NCBI GenBank assembly: GCA_030041155.1
Contig: JASHOJ010000016.1
Location: 1 to 44,364, forward strand
Length of the DNA: 44,364 nt
Source of the DNA: Candidatus Binataceae bacterium
Lineage (GTDB): Bacteria; Desulfobacterota; Binatia; Binatales; Binataceae
Direction of reading: 5' to 3'
This document shows positions 5,911 through 14,485 of the stretch, one piece after another. The notes below the pieces were generated by a model. That model had not been told where the DNA came from and ran no database searches. It worked only from the letters and a program-made list of their open reading frames with translations. The translations under genes were made by a program, and so were the position numbers. How positions within the stretch are numbered: the stretch's first letter is position 1; every line of letters starts with the position of its first letter.

Positions 5911-8532
5911 TCAGGGCGTCGCCGCTCTCGACGCGGCCGCAGTCGCGTCAAAAGAGTGCGCCGACGTCGCCGTCACCCCGGTAGTGGACGAGGCGACCGG
6001 TATCGCAGGTCCGCTGCTGGCTGGCTCGCGCATGCTCGAAGGGCCGATCTCCTCGGTATTGAACGGCGTATCGCCCGAGGATGATCCCGAAGATGATCCG
6101 CCGGAAGATTCCGGTGCGGACGGCGGAGACACCGCAGCCGGAGGCGAGGCCGGCGCAGTCCACCCTGCCGCGGGAGGCTCGCTCGGAACCGGGGCCGCGA
6201 CTCCATAGGACGATCCGAGATCCGCCGACGGAGGCACCGCGATCGAGAACGACGGCTTGTAGAGCTGTCTTATCCCCGACTTCGGCATGTCATGCATTTG
6301 CTTTTTGCCAATAGACTCAATGAATTTCTGCCGCTGGTCGAGCGATAGCGCTCTGAGCTGAGTTCGATTACGAATCACGTGCGGAGTTAGGAACACCAGC
6401 AAGTCGTCCTTCTGCCGGTCGGTTGACTTGAAGCTGAACAGGTTGCCGACAACCGGGATGCTGGAGATGTACGGGATGCCCTGGTTCTCGCGCGTATCCT
6501 GGCTCGAAAGCAATCCGCCGATAACCGCGGTGCGATGGTTTTGCACCATCACGGTGGTCGACGCGGAGCGGATCGTGGTCGTGGGCCCAAGCGAGTTGCT
6601 GGCGGTCGAAGCCACCACGGAGGAGACCTCCTCGTACAAGTCGAGCTTGATGTAGTCGCCCTCGGTCACCTGGGGGATGATATCGAGCGTGATGCCGACG
6701 TTCTGGCGGTCGACCGAGTTGAAAATCTGCCCGGGCAGGCCGGCGTTGGCGGATGCCGACCCGACGAACGGCACGTTTTCACCAACGACGATCATCGCCT
6801 CCTCGTTGTCGGCGGTGAGAAGCGTCGGCGCCGAGAGCACGTTGGTGTTTGAATCGGTCTCCAACGCCTCAAGCAGCAGCAAATCGCAGGGCGCGGTAAG
6901 CACGCTGGCCGCGGTTGTGGCTGTGGTGCTGCCGGTCGAGCTGGCCACTGAGGAAGGAATCGAGCACATGCTGCCGGAAGCCAGTCCCAGTCCGAGACCG
7001 GAGAGGCCGAGCGGATTTCCGAGCGCGTTCTGTAGATTGCCGTAGTTAAGCTGTCCGACGCCCAGGATGCTGTTGCTGATGCCGGAGGACGACTGGAATT
7101 CGACTCCGATCTGGCGGCTTTTCTCGGCGCTCACCTCAACAATGATCGCCTGCACGAAAACCTGCACGCGCGGCACGTCGAGCTCATCGATTATCTGCTT
7201 GAGCGTTTGCCAATCCTGAGGTGAGGCGCTGACGACCAGCGCATTGGTCGCGGGATCGGCGGTGATGCTCACCGCGTTGACAAAATTGGTGCCTTTGCCG
7301 CCTTCGGTACTGGCGGACGCAGGCCCGCTGCTCGAACCGGAGGATCCGCGCATCATCCCCATGCCGCCGCCGCCCATGCCGCCCATTCCACCCATACCGC
7401 CGCCCATGCCGCCCATGGAACTTCCCATGCCACCCATCGAGCTCATACCACCCATCGAGCTCATGCCGCCCATGCTGCTCCCGCCCATCCCGCCGAAGCC
7501 GGATGATGACCCGCCGTACATCCCCAGCGAACTGCCGCGGCCAAGAGATCCCTTGCCGGTTTCGGGCGACAGAGTGCTTGGAGCGCCACCGCCGTTGAGG
7601 AGGTTATTCATCACCTGCACCATCTCGGTCGCCTGCGCATTCTTGAGGCGGTAAACGTGAATGCGCGAGGTGATGTTGGGCGGCGTGATGTCGAGTTTGG
7701 CTACGATCTCTTTGATCTGGCGCATCTGAAGCGGACCGGCAAGGATGATAAGCGAGTTGGTCCGCTCATCGGGAATCACTTTGAAGTTGGTTCCGGATTC
7801 GCCGCCCGAAGCAGCGACGACACTAAGTCCCGGACGCGGAATCGGGGAGCGGGTGCTGGTATCGCCGCCGCGCGCCGCCATGATCTGCTCGATCTCGGGC
7901 GCAATCTCCTCTGCAAATGCGAGCTTCAGCGGAATGACAGCGACGTTCTGTTGCACGCCTTCAATATCCAGACTGCCGATAATCTGAAGCAGACGCTGTA
8001 CGTTGTACGCGTCATCGGTGATTATCAGCGTATTGTCCTCCGGATAAGCCGCCACCAATCCGTCGTGCGAGATCATCGGTTGCACGACGTTCACCAGCGT
8101 CGCCGCATCGACGTTCTTGAGCTTGATCATCCGGGTTACGTACTCATCGCCATGAGCTTCGACCGGCGCCTGCGATTCGGTCAGCGGCGCATCGGACCGC
8201 ACGTTGCGGGCGGGCACGATCTTGATGACCTTGCCGGCCTGGACGGTGGTGAACCCCTTGATCTGCAGGACCGACTGGAACAGCGAATAGGCCTGCTCCG
8301 GAGTCACCTTGGTTGGCGAGATGATGGTTACCTTGCCACGAACGCTCTCGTCGATGATGAAGTTCTTGCCGGTAATTTCGCTGATGAACTTGGCCAGAAC
8401 CGGGATATCCACGTTCTGGAAGTTCATCGTGATCTGGTCCTGGGACAGGTGATGTTCGACCGCGCTAGCTCTGGTTCCCCACGCACAGATCAGGAACACC
8501 GCGGCTAATACCGCGGGTAAATAGCGGTACAT
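5911..8532 (-). CDS. gspD: type II secretion outer-membrane secretin GspD with a Met/Gly-rich insert
   Basis: Outer-membrane pore of type II secretion. The ATG at 8532 is chosen because GGAGG precedes it and it begins a signal peptide (MYRYLPAVLAAVFLICAWG, cut near ASA); the frame extends 12 codons further. The N0 domain follows (about 30-110), then N1-N3, then the secretin barrel: VQAIIVEVSAEKSRQIGVEF, SAPTLLTADNEEAMIVVGE, and the closing VGNLFSFK and DDLLVFLTPHVIRN blocks. Residues about 337-395 form a low-complexity loop of GGM and SSM repeats with some 16 methionines. A Ser/Pro-rich tail of about 130 residues follows the barrel. No other gsp gene lies in the window, so the machine must be elsewhere or the secretin serves alone. 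It is transcribed away from lolC. Confidence 0.92.
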   Translation of the reverse strand: MYRYLPAVLAAVFLICAWGTRASAVEHHLSQDQITMNFQNVDIPVLAKFISEITGKNFIIDESVRGKVTIISPTKVTPEQAYSLFQSVLQIKGFTTVQAGKVIKIVPARNVRSDAPLTESQAPVEAHGDEYVTRMIKLKNVDAATLVNVVQPMISHDGLVAAYPEDNTLIITDDAYNVQRLLQIIGSLDIEGVQQNVAVIPLKLAFAEEIAPEIEQIMAARGGDTSTRSPIPRPGLSVVAASGGESGTNFKVIPDERTNSLIILAGPLQMRQIKEIVAKLDITPPNITSRIHVYRLKNAQATEMVQVMNNLLNGGGAPSTLSPETGKGSLGRGSSLGMYGGSSSGFGGMGGSSMGGMSSMGGMSSMGGMGSSMGGMGGGMGGMGGMGGGGMGMMRGSSGSSSGPASASTEGGKGTNFVNAVSITADPATNALVVSASPQDWQTLKQIIDELDVPRVQVFVQAIIVEVSAEKSRQIGVEFQSSSGISNSILGVGQLNYGNLQNALGNPLGLSGLGLGLASGSMCSIPSSVASSTGSTTATTAASVLTAPCDLLLLEALETDSNTNVLSAPTLLTADNEEAMIVVGENVPFVGSASANAGLPGQIFNSVDRQNVGITLDIIPQVTEGDYIKLDLYEEVSSVVASTASNSLGPTTTIRSASTTVMVQNHRTAVIGGLLSSQDTRENQGIPYISSIPVVGNLFSFKSTDRQKDDLLVFLTPHVIRNRTQLRALSLDQRQKFIESIGKKQMHDMPKSGIRQLYKPSFSIAVPPSADLGSSYGVAAPVPSEPPAAGWTAPASPPAAVSPPSAPESSGGSSSGSSSGDTPFNTEEIGPSSMREPASSGPAIPVASSTTGVTATSAHSFDATAAASRAATP

Positions 8533-8760
8533 TCGAGCCTCCACCGGTACGAATTTCCGCGTGAGCATATGGCACCCCCATGAGATAGTGCAACCGTAGA
8601 TGGCTACAAAATCCCTCGACGTTGCAAATCCCCAACGCGTCGCGGACTATAGACGAACCGCTTACGCGCCTGATTCAATGAACCTGGCTGATTTTTCTCG
8701 ATTCTGGCAAAAACCTCGTCATCCCGCGCATTTTATGCTCCGCGGACAGGGCTTACTCGG

Positions 8761-10041
8761 GTGCGCTTCGAATACCTGATCGGGTTGCGTTACCTGCGGG
8801 CGCGGCGGCGGGAGCGCTTCGTCTCGCTTATCGCGGTGATTTCTCTTACCGGGGTGACGCTGGGCACCTTTGCGCTGACCGTCGCGTTATCTGTGATGTG
8901 CGGATTCCAGGAGGATCTCAGGTCGCGCCTGCTCGCGTTTACGCCCGAAATAACTGTTGAGCGCACTGACTCCGCGGCGTGGAACGCGGGCGCGCTGGAG
9001 AAAAGCATCTCCGGCCTGTCATCGGTCTCGGCGGTTGCGCCGTTTGTCTCTTCGCAGATCATGGCGGTTTCCAGTTCTCCCTCCGGAGCGCCGGAGCTGG
9101 TCTCCGGCGGAATCCTGCGCGGCGTGGTGGCCGAGAATAATCCTGTCCTTAAGGAGCTAAAGCGCACGCTTCAGTCGGGATCGCTTGATTCGCTGGACAC
9201 CCCGCATCCGGTGAGCGTCGAGGATCATGGGAAAAAGCGGGTGGTCGATCTTCCCGGCGCGATTATCGGCAGGACGCTCGCCTTCGATCTGGGGCTCCGG
9301 ATTGGCGATCCGGTGATTCTGATTTCGCCGGCGAGCCTGGGCAGCGCAATCGGCGCGCCGCGGCTCAAACGCTTTGTCGTTTCGGGCTATTTCTTCTCCG
9401 GAATGTACGAATTCGACTCAACTTTGATCTTTGTCGCTCTGAAAGACGGGCGAGCGCTCTTGTCGGATGACGCCCAGCTTCAGACCGGGCTTGAAGTACG
9501 GCTGAAAGACATGTTCCGCGCGCCCGCGGTCGCGGCGCGAATCAGCACTATGGCGGGCAAGGACTTCAAGGTTTCCAACTGGACGCGCGCCAATGCGCCG
9601 CTGTTTGCCTCGCTGAAGCTCGAGAAACTTACGTATTTCCTGGTGCTGCTGCTGATTGTGCTGGTCGCCGCATTCAACATAATCGCCACCCTGGTGATGG
9701 TGGTGATGGAGCGGCGCAAGGAGATCGCGATCCTGCGCGCGATGGGGGCGCGGGCGCGCTCGATCGCGGCGATTTTCTTGTGCGAAGGCGCCGCCTTGGG
9801 AGTAATCGGCACCGGAATCGGCGTGGGACTGGGATTTCTCATCTCGTGGGCGATTGGCCGGTTCCATCTGATTCATCTGCCCGCGGATCTGTTCATGGTC
9901 AGCGCCGTTCCGGTTTGCCTTCATCCGATAAATTTCATCGCGGTCGCCGCCGCCTCGATTGTGCTCTGCCTTGCCGCGGCCTTGTATCCGGCAATTCACG
10001 CGCAGTCGCTCTCTCCGGTCGAGGTGATCCGGTATGAGTGA
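8761..10041 (+). CDS. lipoprotein-releasing ABC transporter membrane subunit, LolC/LolE family
   Basis: A 426-residue permease. The N-terminal RFEYLIGLRYLRARRRERF block, then a membrane helix (about 22-50), is the LolC/E signature. A large periplasmic domain follows, then three C-terminal helices (about 290-316, 338-368, 391-416), the first followed by MERRKEIAILRAMGA, the coupling segment that contacts LolD. The end PVEVIRYE is typical. With LolD it extracts outer-membrane lipoproteins from the inner membrane and passes them to LolA. Only one such subunit is present, so the complex may be a LolF-like homodimer rather than a LolC-LolE pair. The start is GTG with a weak ribosome site. It overlaps lolD by eight bases and is first in the envelope cluster, divergent from the secretin. 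Confidence 0.92.
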   Translation: MRFEYLIGLRYLRARRRERFVSLIAVISLTGVTLGTFALTVALSVMCGFQEDLRSRLLAFTPEITVERTDSAAWNAGALEKSISGLSSVSAVAPFVSSQIMAVSSSPSGAPELVSGGILRGVVAENNPVLKELKRTLQSGSLDSLDTPHPVSVEDHGKKRVVDLPGAIIGRTLAFDLGLRIGDPVILISPASLGSAIGAPRLKRFVVSGYFFSGMYEFDSTLIFVALKDGRALLSDDAQLQTGLEVRLKDMFRAPAVAARISTMAGKDFKVSNWTRANAPLFASLKLEKLTYFLVLLLIVLVAAFNIIATLVMVVMERRKEIAILRAMGARARSIAAIFLCEGAALGVIGTGIGVGLGFLISWAIGRFHLIHLPADLFMVSAVPVCLHPINFIAVAAASIVLCLAAALYPAIHAQSLSPVEVIRYE

Positions 10042-10753
10042 GGCGGCGAGCACCCAGGCGGCGGCAGTGCCGGCCCTTATCGAGGCGCATGGGCTGGTAA
10101 AGAATTTCCACGATGCCGAGCGGGAAATTCGTGTGTTGCGCGATCTCGACCTCACCGTCAACGCGGGGGAGGAAGTCGCAATCATCGGCCAATCGGGCGA
10201 AGGAAAATCGACCCTGCTGCACGTGCTTGGCAGCCTGGAGGAGCCGACCGCGGGCAAAGTGCTGTTCGAGGGACAGGATCTGTTCGCGCTCGACCCGAAA
10301 GAGCTGGCGGAGTTCCGCAATCTTCGCCTTGGCTTCGTCTTTCAATTCCATTATCTGCTCTCCGATTTCGACGCGCTCGAAAACGTGATGATGCCGGCGC
10401 TTATTGCCCGGATGCCGGATCGTGAGGCGTCGGCGCGCGCCGCCGAGATGCTCAAGCTGGTTGGACTCGGTGAGAAGCTTCATCGCAGGCCGGCCGAGCT
10501 TTCCGGCGGCGAGCAGCAGCGGGTGGCGGTGGCAAGGGCGGTGGTGCTGAAGCCGCGGCTGGTGCTCGCGGACGAACCGACCGGCAATCTCGATCCGCAT
10601 ACGGCGGACGAGGTTCACGAGCTTTTTCATCTGCTGAATCGCGAGCTCAAAGTGACGCTGGTGATCGCGACCCACAACGAACGGCTGATGCGCAGCATGG
10701 GACGCGCCTTGCGGCTCAAGGAGGGTAAGCTTTTGCCCGAGCCGCGGATCTGA
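10034..10753 (+). CDS. lolD: lipoprotein-releasing ABC transporter ATPase LolD
   Basis: A 239-residue ABC ATPase. Walker A is GQSGEGKST (about 53), the Q-loop [20 protein letters not shown] (about 105), the signature [14 protein letters not shown] (about 156), Walker [13 protein letters not shown] (about 177) and the H-loop IATHNE (about 215). The [20 protein letters not shown] stretch is characteristic of LolD among related ATPases. It powers the membrane subunit encoded just upstream, with which it overlaps by eight bases (ATG at 10034), indicating coupled translation. The first residues are a short low-complexity extension ([12 protein letters not shown]). Cytosolic face of the inner membrane. 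Confidence 0.93.
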   Translation: MSEAASTQAAAVPALIEAHGLVKNFHDAEREIRVLRDLDLTVNAGEEVAIIGQSGEGKSTLLHVLGSLEEPTAGKVLFEGQDLFALDPKELAEFRNLRLGFVFQFHYLLSDFDALENVMMPALIARMPDREASARAAEMLKLVGLGEKLHRRPAELSGGEQQRVAVARAVVLKPRLVLADEPTGNLDPHTADEVHELFHLLNRELKVTLVIATHNERLMRSMGRALRLKEGKLLPEPRI

Positions 10754-10861
10754 TCTCTCGCGCAATAGTCAAGAGCCCGCACTGTTAGCTTAAAAGATCG
10801 ATTTTGGTTTACTTCACGGGATTGATTGGTTACGGTGCTTTCCGTTTTTCGGGGCTCTTCT

Positions 10862-13255
10862 GTGGCAATTCAACTTCGTAATGCTGGCGCGAGGCCCAAG
10901 CTCGCAGCTTGTGCTTCGACGGTGGCGCTCGCGTTTTTACTTCTCGCCGCAGCCGCTTTCCCGCAAACTCCTCCCGCCGCGCCGATCATCAATGAAATAA
11001 GAATCGAGGGTAATCAACGCGTCGAGACCGACGCGATTCGGATTCATATCTCGCAGCAGGCCGGTCAGCCGCTCAATAGCGCTGAGGTCGATCAGGACGT
11101 CAAGGGCATCTACAAGATGGGCTTCTTCGACCTGGTGACCACGCTGCTGGAGAAGGTCAACGGCGCCAACGTGCTGATCTACAAGGTCAAGGAGCGCCCT
11201 CAGATAACCGACGTTCGCCTTGAAGGGATGAAGGCGATTCGCACCACCGACGACAAGATCGTCTCCGCGACCCGGGTGCATCCCGGCGCGATCCTGGACC
11301 CGACTCACGTAAAGGACACTATCAACGGCATCACCAAGGTGTACCAGGACAAGGGTTATCTCGATGCCAAGGTTGCGTTCCACACGCTGCTGGAACCCGA
11401 CAACACGGCGGTCGCGATATTCCAGGTCACCGAGGGCCCGAAGGTCCAGATCACGCAAATCAAGTTTCACGGCAACACCGCTTTTTCCGATTCGGAATTG
11501 CGCTCGGTGATGGAAACCAAGACCCACATGCCGATCATTAGCTGGATCACGAGCGCCGGCGCGCTGGATCGCGCGAAGCTGCAATCCGACACCGACCACA
11601 TAACCGCTTTCTACTATGACGAGGGCTACCTGAACGTTCATGTCGACACGCCCAAGATCACGCGGGTCGGAAATTCGCTGCATATCCTGATCAATATCGA
11701 TGAAGGGCAACCGTATCGTCTTGGCCGCATCGCGCTTGCGGGAAACCTCGAGTTTCCGCATCACGAACTCGCAAAGCTTCTGACCTTGAAACGCGGGGAG
11801 CGCTTCCAGGGCGCGAAACTTCAGCATAACGTGCTGGTGCTGTCGGACTTTTACTCGAATCGCGGGTATGCGTTTGTCAATGTCGATCCGCGGACCCAGC
11901 TCGATCCGACCACCCACCGCATCAACATCACCTTCTTCATCAATCCGGGACACGAGGTCCTGGTCAATCGCATCAACATAACCGGCAACACCAAGACCTC
12001 GGACAAGGTTATCCGCCGAGAGCTGCGGATCCAGGAGCAGGAACCCTACTCCGCCGAGGCGATACGCGAATCGAAAGTCCGCCTTGATCGGCTGGGCTTC
12101 TTCACCGACACCCGCATCACAACCGAGCCGGCACAGCAGCCGGACCGGATCAACCTGAACGTCAATGTGTCGGAAGCAAACACCGCCTCGCTGTCGGTCG
12201 CCGGCGGCTACGACACCTATGCGGGAGTGTTCGGGAATTTCACGCTCGGCAATACCAATCTGTTCGGCGGCGGCGAATCACTGGTACTGAACGCGCAGAT
12301 TGGATTTCTGTTTCAGAATTATTCAATCAGCTATACCGAGCCGTGGTTTCTGGACATGCCGCTAAAGCTTGGAATCCAGTTATTTGACAACGAGTCTTAC
12401 CTCCTGAGCTTCAATCAATCGGCGGCCGGATTCAAGCTCATGACCCAATATCCATTGACCGAGCTTGGACTCAAACAAATCGGTCCTCTTTCGATGAAGG
12501 ACGTGAGCGCGGGACTTGGCTATCAGTTCGAGAGCGTTGGGATTACGGGACTGAATCCGCTGACGACGTACGATATCGCGCGCTACAAGGGCTACACGCA
12601 GACCTCTGAGATTATGCCTAGCATCCAGCGTTTCACGGTGGATAATCCGGTCGATCCGCGCACCGGCACCGTGCTGAGCTTCAATGGCGAGATCGGAGGA
12701 CTGGGCGGCGGCCAGTATTTCCTGAAGGGCGTTGCCCATGCGCGCTACTTCTATCCGTTCATCGAAAGCCCGACCTGGGGGAGTTGGGTCATATCGCAGG
12801 GCCTCACCTTCGGAATCGGAACCAATCTGCAGGGCGGCACCGGCGGAGAGTTGCCCTTGTACGAGAGATTCTTCCCCGGCGGCGTCGGAGGCTCGGCTGA
12901 TGTCCGCGGCTACGAGCTTTATTCTCTGGGTCCGCTGGTCACGATCTACAATGAGGCCGGCGAACCGATTAGCGTGCAGGACGTCGGCGGCAGCAAGGAG
13001 CTTATCTCGAGCAACGAGATCACGTTCCCGATTCTGTCCGGACTGGGGTTGCGCGGGGTGGTGTTCTCCGATGCTGGCCAGGCGTACACACTAAAACAAT
13101 CGATGGATCCGACCACGCTGCAGGCGTCAGTCGGCTTCGGAATCCGCTGGCGTTCGCCGTTTGGCCCCCTGAGCCTGGACCTGGCTTTTCCGCTCAATCC
13201 ACGACCCGCCGATCAGCATACAGTATTTGAATTCGGCGCAGGCTCGCCGCTCTAG
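10862..13255 (+). CDS. bamA: outer-membrane protein assembly factor BamA
   Basis: Central subunit of the BAM complex. The GTG at 10862 is chosen because it gives a normal signal peptide (basic start, then ALAFLLLAAAAFPQT); TTG 10826 and GTG 10835 are longer alternatives. Five POTRA domains span about residues 40-410 (first begins INEIRIEGNQRVETDAI; the last has ITGNTKTSDKVIRRELRI). The Omp85 barrel follows, with GGVGGSADVRGYELYSLGP carrying the VRGY lid motif, and near the end FGIRWRSPFGPLSLDLAFPL. The last residues are VFEFGAGSPL, ending in leucine rather than the usual Phe/Trp. It sits between lolD and skp, the classic envelope order. Confidence 0.93.
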   Translation: MAIQLRNAGARPKLAACASTVALAFLLLAAAAFPQTPPAAPIINEIRIEGNQRVETDAIRIHISQQAGQPLNSAEVDQDVKGIYKMGFFDLVTTLLEKVNGANVLIYKVKERPQITDVRLEGMKAIRTTDDKIVSATRVHPGAILDPTHVKDTINGITKVYQDKGYLDAKVAFHTLLEPDNTAVAIFQVTEGPKVQITQIKFHGNTAFSDSELRSVMETKTHMPIISWITSAGALDRAKLQSDTDHITAFYYDEGYLNVHVDTPKITRVGNSLHILINIDEGQPYRLGRIALAGNLEFPHHELAKLLTLKRGERFQGAKLQHNVLVLSDFYSNRGYAFVNVDPRTQLDPTTHRINITFFINPGHEVLVNRINITGNTKTSDKVIRRELRIQEQEPYSAEAIRESKVRLDRLGFFTDTRITTEPAQQPDRINLNVNVSEANTASLSVAGGYDTYAGVFGNFTLGNTNLFGGGESLVLNAQIGFLFQNYSISYTEPWFLDMPLKLGIQLFDNESYLLSFNQSAAGFKLMTQYPLTELGLKQIGPLSMKDVSAGLGYQFESVGITGLNPLTTYDIARYKGYTQTSEIMPSIQRFTVDNPVDPRTGTVLSFNGEIGGLGGGQYFLKGVAHARYFYPFIESPTWGSWVISQGLTFGIGTNLQGGTGGELPLYERFFPGGVGGSADVRGYELYSLGPLVTIYNEAGEPISVQDVGGSKELISSNEITFPILSGLGLRGVVFSDAGQAYTLKQSMDPTTLQASVGFGIRWRSPFGPLSLDLAFPLNPRPADQHTVFEFGAGSPL

Positions 13256-13367
13256 CGCCGCGGATGCAAAAACGGCTTTAATGTCCCACGCCGGATGCCC
13301 CGATCGCGGGATGTGGAAAAGCAGCGGTGCGGCACCGGCCTAGGGATCGAGGAGGATTTTCATCATC

Positions 13368-13994
13368 ATGAGGCCACGGTTCATAGCTGGCGCGCTCCTG
13401 TTGGGGGCGATGCTGGCGGCTCAGCCGGCACGCGCCGACGTGAGGCTTGCATACGTTGATGTCCAGCGCGCGCTGAATGAATGCGACGCCGGACGCCGCG
13501 CCAAAGTGGATTTCCAGACCCGGGTGCAGACGCTCGAGTCCAAATTGCAAAAGGAGCAGAGCCAAGTCCAGGCGCTGAAGGACGAGCTCGAAAAAAAGGG
13601 CGACCTGATGAATCCCGATCAGCGCCAGAGCCTGCAGGACCAGTACACCGCGAAAGCCAGGGACTTCGATCGCCAATACAAGGACGCCCGCGACGAGCTG
13701 CAGCAACGAGATAACGAGGTCACCGGCAAAATCGTGCACGACCTCGCGCAGATCATCCGCAGCCTCGGCGAGCGCAACGGCTACACGATGGTGATGGAGA
13801 AGGGATCGATTCTGTGGGGAGCGCCTGGAATCGACATCACCGATCAGGTGATCCGCACCTATAACGCCACCCACGCCAAGATCGGGACCCTCGGAGATAA
13901 CGGCGCCGGCTCCACTCCGCTTGCGCAAGCGGGCTCGACCGAGCCGAGCGGCTTCGGCTCGGAGGCGGCGCGGCGGTCCACGATATCGAAGTAG
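13368..13994 (+). CDS. skp: periplasmic chaperone Skp/OmpH family
   Basis: A 208-residue protein with a signal peptide (MRPRFIAGALLLGAMLAAQ, cut after ARA). It then has the OmpH pattern: VRLAYVDVQRALNECDAGRR, a long charged coiled coil (about 50-125), and the return strand segment IIRSLGERNGYTMVMEKGSILWG. Skp trimers hold unfolded outer-membrane proteins in their tentacles on the way to BamA. A tail of about 40 residues (Gly/Ser/Thr-rich, after TYNATHA) is longer than usual and looks disordered. AGGAGG lies 12 bases before the ATG. It directly follows bamA and precedes fabZ; lpxD, often found here, is missing. Confidence 0.9.
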   Translation: MRPRFIAGALLLGAMLAAQPARADVRLAYVDVQRALNECDAGRRAKVDFQTRVQTLESKLQKEQSQVQALKDELEKKGDLMNPDQRQSLQDQYTAKARDFDRQYKDARDELQQRDNEVTGKIVHDLAQIIRSLGERNGYTMVMEKGSILWGAPGIDITDQVIRTYNATHAKIGTLGDNGAGSTPLAQAGSTEPSGFGSEAARRSTISK

Positions 13995-14014
13995 GCTCGC
14001 CCCGGAGACTTGAA

Positions 14015-14485
14015 GTGGCCAAGCTCTCGGCCGGAGAGAATTCGCAAGCGGCGGATCTCCAGCGGGTATTGGAGGTTCTGCCGCATCGCTACCCCTTTCT
14101 ATTGGTGGATCGGGTGCTGGAGCTGGAAAAAGGCCGGGTCGTGACCATCAAGAACGTCACCTTCAACGAAGCATTTTTCCAGGGTCATTTTCCGGGGCGT
14201 CCAGTGATGCCTGGGGTGCTAATTCTGGAGGCGATGGCGCAGTCGGCGGCGATTCTGGCCCTTAGCGAAGTCCAGAACGATGCTCCGCGCCTGTTCATGC
14301 TTACCGGACTGGACAAGGTGCGCCTGCGCCGCCGCGTGATACCCGGCGATCAGATAAAAATCGAAGTTTCGCTCATCAAGGTTCATCGCCCGCTATGGCG
14401 AATGCAGGCCACCGCGACAGTGGATGGTGGATTGACGGCCGAAGCGGAACTCTCCGCGATGGAAGTCGAGGAGCAGGCAAAATAG
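14015..14485 (+). CDS. fabZ: 3-hydroxyacyl-ACP dehydratase FabZ
   Basis: A 156-residue hot-dog-fold dehydratase from GTG 14015 (GGAG seven bases upstream). Signature blocks are LPHRYPFLLVDRVLELE (about 26-42), FFQGHFPGRPVMPGVLILEA with the catalytic His (about 54-73, Glu in LEAMAQSAA), and LDKVRLRRRVIPGDQIKIEV. It dehydrates 3-hydroxyacyl-ACP in fatty-acid elongation and competes with LpxA for the same 3-hydroxyacyl-ACP pool, hence the common fabZ-lpxA pairing seen here. Its stop TAG overlaps the proposed ATA start of lpxA. Cytosolic. Confidence 0.95.
   Translation: MAKLSAGENSQAADLQRVLEVLPHRYPFLLVDRVLELEKGRVVTIKNVTFNEAFFQGHFPGRPVMPGVLILEAMAQSAAILALSEVQNDAPRLFMLTGLDKVRLRRRVIPGDQIKIEVSLIKVHRPLWRMQATATVDGGLTAEAELSAMEVEEQAK

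Noticed and set aside
7360-7500. Apparent short tandem repeats that might suggest a CRISPR array
   Set aside because: The repeats are codon-level GGM/SSM repeats in the secretin; no spacer-repeat regularity and no cas genes.
7244-7654. Pro/Met-rich plus-strand ORF (PPMPP repeats)
   Set aside because: Mirror image of the Met/Gly tract of GspD.
7657-8508. 283-codon open frame on the plus strand inside the secretin region
   Set aside because: It is antisense to well-conserved GspD domains; its translation is charged low-information sequence with no family, as expected of antisense frames in GC-rich DNA.
9418-10320. 300-codon minus-strand frame opposite lolC/lolD
   Set aside because: Antisense to conserved ABC transporter genes, no recognisable domain.
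13278-13928. 216-codon minus-strand frame opposite skp
   Set aside because: Leucine/valine-rich mirror of a coiled-coil gene; skp has a signal peptide and family motifs.
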